From Sinotaia quadrata (lineage: Eukaryota > Mollusca > Gastropoda > Architaenioglossa > Viviparidae): DNA of 64,000 bases. The stretch is taken from NCBI GenBank assembly GCA_028829895.1, contig CM054178.1, positions 90,275,558 through 90,339,557 on the forward strand. The letters run 5' to 3'. Every line of letters begins with the position of its first letter. The first letter of the stretch is position 1. A program made the translations under genes and the position numbers. Below the pieces are notes generated by a model that was given only the letters and a program-made list of their open reading frames with translations, did not search any database and was not told the origin of the DNA. Positions 50,601 through 62,044 of the stretch are shown here, in pieces.

Positions 50601-52283
50601 TGTGACGAACGCCACTGCTGGTTATGATTATTATTTATAATATTATATTCTTATTAATAATTCATAACTAAATACAAATGACTAGAATCTTAATTCATAT
50701 ATTTATAATAAATCCTAATAAGACGCCCAATTTGTCTCCCACTTGGCGGATCAACTGGCGCTACCGAAGTCTACCTTTTACTCACAACATTTAGATAGAC
50801 GTTTTTCTGACATAATTCTTTTCCGCAATTGGGACTTCTTATTTATGGAGCAATTTGATCCGTCTTTTAAGTTATTTTAACGAGCCCCCATCTACCCACT
50901 ATTATTCCAAACATATCATTTAAATAGTATGAGTAACAAGGACAAATAAGAAACAATAAATTTATTAAATCAACAATCAAAATGTAGAAATGAATACAGT
51001 GAAAAAGAATCCAAACACGTATACTACTATGGAGGATAAATGTTCAGATTATGTCCACCACTTATTCAGTCTCTATATTAAAGTCAAGTTAGTAATCAAT
51101 AACCAAATTGTGAATCTATTTCTCATCATAGAATCAGAGTAGGAGTGAAATGAACAATAGTTAATTTTACATGACCTTCTTGTGACGTAAGCTGTCAGGG
51201 GTTTCAATGTCACGTGCTCACTTTGCTTGGATAATGGATCTAAAGTGCACCTCTTTGCATGCTACCAGAACTGTTCCAAGAATTCTGTGTGCAATCTCCC
51301 CAGACCAAAGCCAGACCCAACTTCTGCCATCTGGTTCTGGAACAGAGATTCAAGTAACAAACTTCCAGCAACCCAGCAAGAGTAACAAATAGTGTTGGAC
51401 ACACGTATGGATGTAGCTTAAGTAGAGTGAAGTGGATCACTGCAGACTAAAGCAGATAACATAAGGTGCACTATCTTCTGGAAAAGTCAAATCAAGATTC
51501 AGGTCTAAAATGTTCTACATTTTCATATCTCTCTACAGCATTTTCAAACTTCCATTCCTGCAATAGAGTTCATTATTAACCTGATTCATAAACATGGGCA
51601 TTCTATATTACATAATCAAATTAATGAATAACATTTCTACTAGGGACAATTCATGTGTCCAGCAATGCAATATACAAAATCTCTGTAATTACAAGTCATA
51701 GAACATCAGTTCAAATAACAAAATCCTTCCTAAATCTAATTGCAAATCCCATAAAAGTCAATATTCTAATTACCATGAAATCATCTCTGAATCAAATGAC
51801 AACCATTAAATTAATAGTTTTAAATGCAAGAAAATATTTCTTCTAAGTCCTCTCTTTCTTTATCAATCAAATAACTCACTAACTAACAATCCACCTTTGA
51901 GACAGCCTTTAAGACCTGACTTGATGACATAAAGCATCAGTGTTGAGAGACAAAGCATTTTCTAAACAGGTCACTTACTGCCTGACTCCTATTGGTTAGA
52001 TTTGTTATTGGCCAGTATCAGATCATTGGTCACTTATAATTGGTCAGCCAAGTAGAAATGGTCAGCATCGCTGGATGAGCTGTTAGCTTTCTTTTTTCGA
52101 CCTTGAAAAATTCCGCAAAAGGTGATGTGGTAACCTTGCTTCAGGCTATGTTAGCTATGGTTCTAAGAATTTCTTAAGGCGCAGTGCTTGGAGTCTGCTT
52201 TAAATTCTTGCTACATTAAATATTAGCAGCATAAATACGATAATAATTTCATGAATATGTGCACGCAACTTTGCTCTGTCACA
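50601..52283 (-). mobile_element. Family B LTR-like element, longest copy
   Basis: Starts TGTGACGAACGCC and ends GCTCTGTCACA: a 6-bp inverted TGTGAC/GTCACA terminus over 1683 bp. It interrupts a minisatellite whose theme continues on both sides, proving insertion. Flanking bases (TCTGC and CAAGC) do not form a clear target duplication. Internal blocks (AACAATAAATTTATTAAATC, AACAATCAAAATGTAG) match 23180-23215. No coding frame was seen. Confidence 0.8.
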
Positions 52284-52289
52284 CAAGCT

Positions 52290-53050
52290 TATTATTGATT
52301 AATGTCTCTTTGTCTTTTACATCAATTCTAATTTGTTTTGATTCTTTTACAAGCATACCACTGTGTACATTTGCCTTTTATCTCTGTTCTAACTTTATTT
52401 TATTGAATTTTACAAGTATATTATTAAAATTAATGTGTGTAGTATCATTTTCATCCATTCTAGCCTGTTAATGTGTCTACTATTATTTTACATCCATTCT
52501 AGCCTGTTAATGTGTGTACTATTATTTTACATCCATTCTAGCCTGTTAATGTGTGTACTATTATTTTACATCCATTCTAGCCTGTTAATGTGTGTACTAT
52601 CATTTTACATCCATTCTAACCTTGTTCTGATGCATATGAGTAAGTATCTTGGACATCAATACTAATCTTGTTCTGCGGTCTTTCATAAGCATAACCTCGT
52701 GAGTATTTGTCTTTTATATCACTTCTAGTCTTTTTGTACTGTCATTTTATAAATATGTCACTTTTGTCTTTTACATCTATGTTTATTTTGTTAAGCTATC
52801 TTTTCATGCCTATCAAATACATGAATTGTCTCTTCTCCCCATAAATTCTTTCCTAATTTTGCTGTTTTGCAAGCTTTTCTTTGATGTGTGTTATTGTCAT
52901 TTACCTTCCCAGATTCATTTTTTTGTCTTTCATGCCTGCCAAACTCCCATTTGTGTGTACGTGTCTTTTACAATTAGTCTAATTTTGCTGGTGTTGTCAC
53001 TTATGCGTGTCAGACTACTAGTACATGCCCTTTGACATTCAATTCTCATC
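52290..53050. repeat. Degenerate minisatellite, right part, with a clean 39-bp sub-array
   Basis: Continues the TCTTTTACATCAATTCTA theme. At 52435-52620 a regular 39-bp unit (GTTAATGTGTGTACTATTAT then TTTACATCCATTCTAGCCT) is repeated about 5 times. Confidence 0.92.
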
Positions 53051-53278
53051 TTGCTAAAGTGTTCTTATAAGCGTGTCAATAACTGCGTTTAGGATCCTGT
53101 CCTAAATATATCTGAGTGCCTTTCAAAACCATTCTACTCAGTTATGTTCCCTTTGAGATGCTAATTAAATATTCAAAACAATTTAAATAATGATTTATGT
53201 CGAACATTTTTGTAAAGACATTAACAATGAGGTATCATTGGCCTCTGGTACTTTACATTCCTTTGGTTTCCTTTTTCA

Positions 53279-53550
53279 TGGTACCTTGTGTTTTTTGTCA
53301 AACTGCAAATAAACAATAAACACTATTCACATGGTACATTGTGTTTTTTGTCAGACTGCAAATAAACAGTAAACACTTTTCATGTGGTACCTTGTGTTGT
53401 TTGTCAAACTGCAAATAAACAGTAAACACTATTCACATGGTACATGTGTTCTTTGTCAGACTGCAAATAAATAGTAAACACTTTTCATATGGTACCTTGT
53501 GTTGTTTGTCAGACTGCAAATGAACAATAAACCCTTTTCATATGAAACAA
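53279..53550. repeat. 53-bp minisatellite, 5 units
   Basis: GTACCTTGTGTTTTTTGTCA, AACTGCAAATAAACAGTAAA and CACTTTTCATGTG recur at 53281, 53334, 53387 and onward. Confidence 0.95.
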
Positions 53551-54195
53551 TGACAACTTTGAGGAAGCAACTCTATTTAAGGTTTAGAGTTCTTTTCATA
53601 GAGCTAGAGAAGAAATATAGGAGATAAATGGCTGAGCACATGACCTGTTCTGTTGGGACACCTTATGTTGCATCGTAGAAAAACACGTGCGTTACTTCAA
53701 ATGGACAGTTCATAAAAGCCAATATGGCACCAGGATTTATTTTTAACTCATATATGCAGATTTTCATGAGAACTTTCAAACTCTGCTGGCATTAGAAGTG
53801 ACGATGTGTAGACATGTCAGCTCTCACCACCATTGGAATTTCCATGGTAGATTTAAGCCCGACAAGACAACTCATGCAGCAACCACAGGGAATTACTTGA
53901 GATGAAGAATCAACATTGATGGTCCCAAGCAACAAGGAAAAAAGACATATTTGTAAAAGATTCGGCCATCTTCTTCTTTTCACAAGTTTACTTTGCTATT
54001 TGAAAAGACTACATAATTTGAATGCATACCTTAACTCATAATGATTGTAATGTTTTTTTCTTTCAGAGTCACATTTGTCTTCTAACTACACTTAAACATT
54101 TCACAGCGATTGCTTTCAGCATAACACTGTTTAAAATTGTTTTATTTGTCTGCAGATTTCAGGTCTGTTGGAGACAGAAAAACCGGTTCATATCT
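53551..54195. other. No gene recognised
   Basis: No domain or splice pattern was recognised. A minus-strand frame at 53792-53983 (MKRRRWPNLLQICLFSLLLG) resembles a signal peptide by composition only and is not supported by anything else. Confidence 0.35.
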
Positions 54196-54199
54196 GTTG

Positions 54200-54735
54200 G
54201 TTGCTAGTTGTTATTGTTGTTTATTTTATTTCTGTTACTGCTTGTTGCTATTTATTTTATTTCTGTTATTGCTTGTTGCTATTTATTTTATTTCTGTTAT
54301 TGCTTATTGTTATTTATTTTATTACTGTTTGTTCTTCTTGTTGTTGTTTTTTTGAAGGTTGCTTGTTGTTATTGCAGTTTGTTTTTATTTCTGTTGTTTC
54401 TTGTTTTTGCTGTTTGTTTTTATTTGTGTTGGTTACTTCTTGCTCTAGCTTTTATTTTATTTCTGTTGCTTGCTTGTTGTTATTGCTGTTTGTTTGTATC
54501 GATGTTGACTGTTGTTCTTTATGTTGGTTGCTTATTGTTTTCGCTGTTTATTGCTGTTATTGATGTTGGTTGTTGTTGGTTGTCATTGCTGTTGGTCAAT
54601 TATTGCTATTGGTTTAGGTTGTTATTTCGGTTGTTGGTGGCTTGTTGTTATTGTTTGTTGTTATTATTGTTATTTCTCGTTTTTGCTGTTGGTTCATTGT
54701 TGTTATTGTTATTGGATTGGTGGTTGATTGGTTGA
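54200..54735. repeat. TTG/TTA-rich degenerate repeat
   Basis: A 30-33 bp theme (ATTGCTTGTTGCTATTTATT then TTATTTCTGTT) is clear at 54230-54340 and drifts into TTGTTG-rich DNA. Long hydrophobic open frames here are composition artefacts. Confidence 0.88.
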
Positions 54736-54751
54736 CTGATTGAATAATGAC

Positions 54752-54907
54752 ATGCATGAGCTTTATAAGCACCTAATGAAAATGAAAGAAATTGCTGATA
54801 GGGAATACAAAATTTTAAAAAATATTAAAGAGTGCGAATATTTAGCGACAATTAGACGATATGGGTGGCGTCTAAATAACAAAATGGAGCGAAAGTCCAG
54901 TTTCTAA
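54752..54907 (+). other. Small open frame of 51 codons, coding status unknown
   Basis: ATG at 54752 to TAA at 54905. The product is Lys/Arg/Glu-rich and could be amphipathic (MHELYKHLMKMKEIADREYK, later TIRRYGWRLNNKMERK). Its balanced composition contrasts with the low-complexity neighbours. I recognise no family and see no splice or promoter support. Confidence 0.2.
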
Positions 54908-54974
54908 AGAAAAATATGTAAAGAAAAAGCTCCTGCTTAACTATTCGTCTTAGAGAATTATTAAAGCAAATAAT

Positions 54975-54981
54975 ATGCACA

Positions 54982-55046
<65 letters not shown>

Positions 55047-55047
55047 G
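54975..55047. repeat. (CA)n(TA)n microsatellite
   Basis: About 28 CA units followed by TATATATATATA. Confidence 0.97.
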
Positions 55048-55334
55048 TGCAATACATACACACAAAAATTATAGAAGAGTCTGACACCACTTGAGAAGTA
55101 AATTGCACTAAGCTCAAACTCTCTGAAAATGGCAATAGACGTGAGATTACCTCTAACAGGTGAAGTGACTTCGCGAAAACTGAGGTATGGAGAAGAGTGG
55201 AATGGGTCGAGTTGGAGGTATTCAGCATTAAGAATATGTGTGATTTCAGTGGGATTATAAAAGTCAAATGCAAATATATGATTTTATTACAAGAATATTT
55301 GTTGTATCAGCATACAACATCAGAGTTACAAAAA

Positions 55335-55925
55335 ATAAATACGATATCAGTGAAAGAACATTTGTGATATTATAAGAATACACGCCCTAACAGTACAAAC
55401 GCATAAATGTTTGATATCAGTGAAAGAACAGTTGTGATATTATAAGAATACACGCCCTAACAGTACAAACGCATAAATGTTTGATGTCAGTGAAAGAACA
55501 TTTGTGATATTATAAGAATACACGCTCTAACAGTACAAACGCATAAATGTTTGATATCAGTGAAAGAACATTTGTGATATTATAAGAATACACGCCCTAA
55601 CAGTACAAACGCATAAATGTTTGATATCAGTGAAAGAACATTTGTGATATTATAAGAATACACGCCCTAACAGTACAAACGCATAAATGTTTGATATCGG
55701 TGAAAGAACATTTGTGATATTATAAGAATACACGCCCTAACAGTACAAACGCATAAATGTTTGATATCAGTGAAAGAACATTTGTGATATTATAAGAATA
55801 CACGCCCTAACAGTACAAACGCATAAATGTTTGATATCAGTGAAAGAACATTTGTGATATTATAAGAATACACGCCCTAACAGTACAAACGCATAATTTT
55901 TTTATATCAGAAAACGAACATTTGT
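55335..55925. repeat. 70-bp minisatellite, about 8 units
   Basis: GATATCAGTGAAAGAACATT, TGTGATATTATAAGAATACA, CGCCCTAACAGTACAAACGC and ATAAATGTTT recur every 70 bp with very few changes. The last unit is decayed. Confidence 0.97.
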
Positions 55926-55936
55926 GATAACACGCG

Positions 55937-56134
55937 ATGCCAGAGCAAGAGCATAATTATTTTAAAAAATCAATCAGTACAACGGCGGTCTTGGGACTTA
56001 GGGAGCACTACGCAACATTGATTCTACAAAGGTCGACAAGTACAAAATATGACAGAACTTTGAATGAATTTAATAAATTAATTCATACCGTTGATGGACA
56101 AATAGAAATACTGAAGAGAAGACTTTACTTTTAA
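55937..56134 (+). other. Small open frame of 65 codons, coding status unknown
   Basis: ATG at 55937 to TAA at 56132. The product (LREHYATLILQRSTSTKYDR and EFNKLIHTVDGQIEILKRRL) has heptad-like hydrophobic spacing and normal composition. Together with the frame at 54752 it could be a remnant of a small gene or element split by the intervening 70-bp array. No family was recognised. Confidence 0.2.
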
Positions 56135-56209
56135 AAAATTCACATTTTTTTCAACAAGAAAATCGTACTACTTTCCTTCAGGCCCATATGGTTCGCATGT
56201 CCTAGGCAT

Positions 56210-56375
56210 ACACTGTGTAGGGCATAATGATGCCCAAGGACGACCCTCAGTGTATGCCTAAGGGCGGCCCTGAACGTATGCCTAAAGACGGTCCTGAATG
56301 TATGCCTAAGGCGGCCCTGAGTATATGCCTAAGGACGGTCGTGAGTGCATGCCTAAGGACGGTCCTGAGTACATG
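56210..56375. repeat. 24-25-bp minisatellite, about 6 units
   Basis: The unit is TGCCTAAGGACGGTCCTGAG plus TGTA. Confidence 0.95.
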
Positions 56376-57125
56376 AACAAATATAATATACTAGAAGAAC
56401 AAAAGCAACAACAATGCATGAATATATATACGATAAACACATAAACGCTGAGACAAAAACAGGAGAGGCATTGCACCATTCACTGCATAATTGTACACCG
56501 GTTAAGAATAAAATGCAACGGGATGTTAAGCTTTGTTTCATATCGAAGACAAACCACAAATACACGCATGTACACACTAGCACGTTCGCTCAATCTTTTG
56601 CTGTTTTAACCCGATAAGCGTTTAATCTAAATATTAAGTTGTAAAGTACACAGGAAAAGCAAGGTGGGGAAGAGACTTTTTCAACAATTAGATTTGCATT
56701 AGCAAAGATGTCAGTGGCCTAATAATTGCATACTCTGCCTCATTTCAAACAATGAACTGAATTTTGTAAAAGCACTTCCTTTGCCAGTTTTGTTTCGTTA
56801 CTCATACGGTTGGTATTTTCGGATGGATGACAATGCATTTAATTAAAAGAATCGAATTTTGAAAGGTCACTTACCGTGTTGATATGATTTCAAATCAATA
56901 GGCTATATTTCTGTCGTACTTCTCTCTCACTAAGTCACTGCCATGTTTGTTTTTTTATCTCGTTCTGCTCTCGCACTAATTTATTTCTGTGGTATTTTTG
57001 TATTTGCTATGCTTATATCTATCACACTGAACTTATATTACCATGTTCATTCCTGTCAAACTGCTCTCACACTGACATGTTTATTTCTTAGTGATGTCTG
57101 TCACATTGCGCTCACATTAGTATGT
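56376..57125. other. No gene recognised
   Basis: Open frames on both strands at 56353-56617 overlap each other. No domain was recognised. From about 56940 the sequence begins to resemble the 34-bp repeat that follows. Confidence 0.4.
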
Positions 57126-57580
57126 TGATCTCATATTTATTGCTGTCATGTTTCTCTCACACTGACATATTTATTGCTGTCATGTTTCTCTCACACTGAC
57201 ATATTTATTGCTGTCATGTTTCTCTCACACTGACATATTTATTGCTGTCATGTTTCTCTCACACTGACATATTTATTGCTGTCATGTTTCTCTCACATCG
57301 ACATATTTATTGCTGTCATGTTTCTCTCACACTGACATATTTATTGCTGTCATGTTTCTCTCACATCGACATATTTATTGCTGTCATGTTTCTCTCACAC
57401 TGACATATTTATTGCTGTCATGTTTCTCTCACACTGACATATTTTTTGCTATCATGTTTCTCTCACACTGACATATTTATTGCTGTCACGTTTCTCTCAC
57501 ACTGACGTTTATTTCTGTCACGCTACTCCCACATCGACAAGTTAATTTTTGTCATGTTTCTCTCGCACTGACGTTTATTT
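57126..57580. repeat. 34-bp minisatellite, about 13 units
   Basis: ATATTTATTGCTGTCATGTT then TCTCTCACACTGAC, with a CACATCGAC variant in several units. Confidence 0.97.
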
Positions 57581-59120
57581 CCTAACCGTGGCTATTTATA
57601 TTATCAGTCGCAGAGTGTTATTCCCCAAAAAATGTATCACATTCTTACAGCCTCTTACAGGAAAAGAATTTTGTAGTGTGGCTAAGAAATGTCGTGAAAG
57701 AAAAAACGAATTTAGTTTTCAGACGATAAATATTTGTATATATGGAAAATCCTAAATACTTTCTCACGACACATCTATTATCTAAAATAAAATGCTACGA
57801 GTAGGCACGAAAATTGGACAGCCACCTCGAGCTGAAGGTTAAGATCAATATTTAGTTTTCGTCAACGCGAGAAGAGAGGTTTCAGTTATTTATTTATTAT
57901 ACTTCATTCTGCAAATTAAAAACAAAGGTCAAAGAGCAAGAGATAAAACTAACACCATTTCCATTCATTTAAGCTATTTTTAAATCTCACAAACATTACC
58001 TCAGCTATTTCTTTAGTGTATTTGTGTGATCTTTAAATTCCAGACTTTCTTCACCTTGCTCGATTTCTTTTCTGCTCTCTACTTAGATTCTCACGACTTC
58101 CATTGACCTTAACACGTTTTATTAAAGAGCGAACAGAGCTAAATGCCAATCGAAACTTTCCAATTGCCCAGACACGTGTTATTAAGAGCGAAAAGACCTA
58201 AATGTCAATTAAAACTGTTGTGGAAGAATGGGGGGATTAAGTTGTCTTTTCCCCTCACTAATTCGCTTCGTTACTCTTCATTGATAAGTATGTTGGTGTG
58301 CGTTTTTATTGTTGTTGTTTTTGCTTTTTGTTGCTTGCATTTCAGTCACAAGTGATTTTTAATACTTTCTTCCCGATTAAAAATGTGTACGTGTATATTA
58401 TGAAATAAACATCACTTAATTGTTATTTAACAATGAATTAGCCACGACCAACCCTCATTATCTAATAAAGATAAATTATAATTAAAGATTTGAATATCGA
58501 TTTACACGTTTTTTGTTTCAATGACATTATATGTATATATTTTTTAAATGAACCCTGAAACTAATATTGCAAAATTACACGTTTGACGGGTCAAGGTCAA
58601 CATATAGACAAAACACTATTTTAAAAAAAAACTTATCATTCTCTCTGTACGTTTTATTTGTCAACATGTATACTCATGACAGTTTGTTCTAGACGACAAA
58701 GCAACAGGATTCATGTGTCCTGTAACGTCAAAGACTGGATTAAGACAGGATTTACGTGTACGCGTGGTAGTCGTGTCATGAAGTCAGAAGATTATATTCA
58801 AACTGGATTGATGTGTCCACGTGACAATATGCTTTGACGTCAAGAACGAGATTCAAGTGGTCACAACACTACTAAATGACCACAAATCTGTCAGAACTAA
58901 GTATAGAAGCAGAAATCGACATCTAATCGGGATTAAGATGTGATTTATGTATACACGTGAAAGTTTGTGTTATGACGTCGGAAGATTGCATCATGTGATT
59001 GGTCAACTTGCGTAACACTGTGTGTGTATTTGTGTGTTTGTGTGCGTGTACGTGCATGTGGTGGAGCTTAAATGAATAAATCTTTAAAAAATTAGCGTAA
59101 TTACAATTTAGCAGTTAAAC
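57581..59120. other. No gene recognised
   Basis: Two copies of an approximately 55-bp block (GTTATTAAAGAGCGAA, then CTAAATGCCAAT) occur at 58115-58215. Loose repeats with TGACGTC-like cores lie at 58725-58985 (GGATTAAGACAGGATTTACG; ATGACGTC). Nothing else was recognised. Confidence 0.4.
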
Positions 59121-59173
59121 ACTTTTTATATCCAACGACCATTTTCTACAACAACTAGAGAGAGAGATCTTAC

Positions 59174-59428
59174 TTTTGTTAGTGTACCATCGCTAGTGCT
59201 GAGACGCCAAATTCCTGAGAGAAAAAATATTCTTCCACTTTTCAGCTTTATATTACAAACAACAACTTTACTGTATGAAATCCATCTAATCTGATTTAAA
59301 TTGCATTCAACTCTTTTCAACTGTACTAATATTATACTCCCAATTTCATTGCTTAATTTGAAAATTTCAAATTCGTGTGACAAAGAGGACATGTCTGGAT
59401 CATCTATCCATGCTCCACAGTTTTGAGC
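59174..59428 (-). CDS. Possible PLAT-domain exon (polycystin-1/LOXHD1-like)
   Basis: The minus-strand frame is open across 59126-59461. A donor AAA|GTAAGA follows 59174, and a possible acceptor ACAAG precedes 59428, giving 85 codons in phase 0 to 0. Sequence resembles the second half of a PLAT/LH2 domain: AWIDDPDMSS (family: L-x-DP-x-R), FEIFKLSNEIGSIILVQLK (F...LG-x-I strands) and IRWISYSKVVV. SGRIFFLSGIWRLSTSDG follows (family: G-x-x-F-F-x-C-x-RWLS-x-x-DG). PLAT domains bind lipid or protein partners at membranes. The acceptor is weak. An alternative (CCACCACAG) lies at the edge of the adjoining family B repeat and would add RVIIHNK. No companion exon was found, so it could be a decayed exon. 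Confidence 0.45.
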
Positions 59429-59448
59429 CTTGTTATGAATAATCACTC

Positions 59449-60135
59449 TGTGGTGGAGCAAATTTGCCTATCCCTATTTCTTAGATTTGATTGTTATATA
59501 AATTGTTAAATTGTCATAGTAACCTGACCTTGGGTACTTCTTATGATGGTATTTTTGTGTCAGAGTTGAAGTAAACAACTCGAGTTCGGAATATGCTAGA
59601 AATTGCTGCTGCAATCCATACCAGTTCCAACTGGATGAGTAGTTTTTATTATTCAATTGTTCAGATTTATGAGTACAAGACCAGCCAATGAGCTGAGATC
59701 AAAAGTTTATCAGCTAGTGAATGCACTTGTAAAATTTATATGTTGTATTTATTATGCTGTGCATGTATTTGCCTAATAAATGTACAAACTATTATTGCTT
59801 ATCTCTAATAACTCCATTTCTGATAAAAACTATCCTATGATTTGTATTGACACTAATCTGTTGAATTGTATTTTAGTAAAGACTGTATAGGTATTAAAAT
59901 TATTCGAACATGGTTTCGTGGAAATATTGATTTCAAGCAATCTTTTCCATTGTATTTGTTATATGTATATTTGATCATTGATTGAATAAATTTATTATTA
60001 AATGTATTGACCTTCTTACACAATTTGATAACCTTATGTTGGAGAAGAAATAGGTGGATGGAGGCTCGCTAAATATAGATTAAAGACTGATTTGTCTTTT
60101 CTGTTTTAAGAAGTTTTCCACCTATGGAAATATTG
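59449..60135 (+). mobile_element. Family B LTR-like repeat, forward copy
   Basis: Begins TGTGGTGGAGCAAATTTGCC. It shares CCTGACCTTGGGTACTTCTT, GAAGTAAACAACTCGAG and AATGAGCTGAGATCAAAAG with 19361-19615, then continues through AATAAATTTATTATTAAATG and AAGAAGTTTTCCACC blocks seen inverted at 23060-23200. Its 5' edge is only about 20 bp from the PLAT-like exon. The far end is uncertain. Confidence 0.78.
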
Positions 60136-60169
60136 TGTGACGGTATGGAGAATGAGACCTAAAGCAGAT

Positions 60170-60560
60170 GTTCCTACTAACGCTTTATTGATTTTACTTA
60201 CTGATCCTACAATTCTTGTCATTATACTTATTGATCCTTAATTCTTAACTCATCCTATTAATTCTTTACTGGTTCTACTTACTGATCACACTAATTCTTA
60301 AATGACCCTACTCTACTAATCAATCGACTCTTTACTGATTCTTCTCTATCTATTATTATACACGATTGATTGTACTCTACTAATTATAAACTAAACATTC
60401 TGCTCAAACTTCCGCTGACCTTTTTTCTGATGCTACTCTACAAATCCTGTTCTACTCTATTGATCCTACATGTCTGATGCTATTCCACTTTACTGATTTT
60501 GTTCTATTTGACTACTAAGCTCTACTGATCCTACTAACTCTTGATTGGTCTTAATATGGT
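60170..60560. repeat. Degenerate pyrimidine-rich repeat, about 23 bp theme
   Basis: Variants of TACTGATCCTACTAATTCTT recur many times without a fixed period. Confidence 0.75.
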
Positions 60561-61560
60561 GCAGAGAAAATAAACAAGAACAAAGTTTACATCACTGGAG
60601 AGCATCACTGACCTGTAATAAACTTGAGATTATTTATTATCATATGTTGTAACATTCACTGTCATTCTGTCTTGCCAATTGATGGGCTGGATTTGGCCAT
60701 TGTGAAAAAAGTGCAGAGGAAGGAAGGGGAGAAAAAAATTGAAGAAAAGTCTCCTCACTAATGAGCTTTAAACAACAAAGCACAAAATTTGTTTAATACA
60801 TGTATATTGAAATAATAAACACACATTCTCTCACATTTATATGTTATTTCAACAGTGTTAATGTAAAACTAACTTCTTATTTTTTAACACAAAATCTTTT
60901 ATTTAAAACAGATAATATAACATTATATCATCATTAGCTACGTATTGTTACAAATCAGACATTGAAAAAAGATTTTTTTTAATTTACAAAGCTCAAAACT
61001 GAGCAAAATTCATGTTACCAAACTAGCTCTAGATTTTCTGGTTTTCAAAACTTTTTTTTTGAATCAATTATTTTGAATCCTGCCACTAAAATGTCAACAA
61101 ATTTAAATATGAAACATATCAGAATGTATGCACACATTTGCTGACTGTTGGTATGTGGTTTTTATTAGGGAGTAACAAAATGTGAAACAACCTCCAACTT
61201 CAACTCAATCGCTGAGTTCCAATAACATAAATTAAAAATATATATAATGAAATGTGGGAATTATGCAATTATTTGATCAGCTCCACGATCGTAGCTTAAA
61301 AAAATCATGGATGAAGAAAGTGAGACAATCTTATCTTCAAGCCACTTAAAGGATACATGAAGTAGAATTGAATTAAACTACAAGAAGCCATATTTCACAT
61401 GACCACAGTCAATTAAATTCTATAATTCTCAAATAAGTTACAAAAATTATGTATAATCCTAAGTAAACTGTATATTAAACACATGCATACTTATTTACAA
61501 TCATACAAGATTAACTATTTCATGCAAAAGTATTAATACTGAAATATTCAGTGTTATTAA
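60561..61560. other. No gene recognised
   Basis: AT-rich. No exon or element signature was seen. Confidence 0.4.
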
Positions 61561-61565
61561 TATCA

Positions 61566-61640
61566 AATAACACACACACACACACACACACAAGACACAC
61601 ACACACACATATATATATTATATATATATATATATGAACA
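61566..61640. repeat. (CA)n(TA)n microsatellite
   Basis: CACACA tract with an AAGA interruption, then an ATATAT tract. Confidence 0.95.
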
Positions 61641-62040
61641 CACACATAAACATATACAAATATTCAAGTAATATAACAGTGTTAATAGTTCTGATGCATA
61701 ATTAAAACAAACAATTCTTACTAACAATAGCAACTATTAATAAATTACATCTGTGTAATATTAACATGAGAATATTACTAGCAACATTAAAAAAGGTAGC
61801 TAGTATAGGACACTTTACAGGTACATATTATGTTCAACAAGTAAAACTGTTTATCACATCCACACTGACAATAATTCACAGTTAATATATCTGGTCTTAT
61901 AACCACAAAATATAAATTAAAATAATTACTGAATAAGGAAAAAGAAACTACTTTTATTTTAAACATTTTTTCCATTACAAGTTTCTGCTAAATGTGCAAC
62001 CAGCATATGACTTGTCATAACAGAGCCATCATATTACCAG
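61641..62040. other. No gene recognised
   Basis: AT-rich. The minus frame at 61787-61975 has no recognisable domain. Confidence 0.4.
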
Positions 62041-62044
62041 TGAC

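Noticed and set aside
50591..52290. Five-base target duplication for the family B copy
   Set aside because: Flanks TCTGC and CAAGC do not match; no shift of the ends gave a convincing repeat.
54137..54735. Hydrophobic frames of 70-175 codons resembling membrane proteins
   Set aside because: They come from TTG/TTA-rich repeat DNA read in three overlapping frames; Leu/Cys/Phe/Val composition only.
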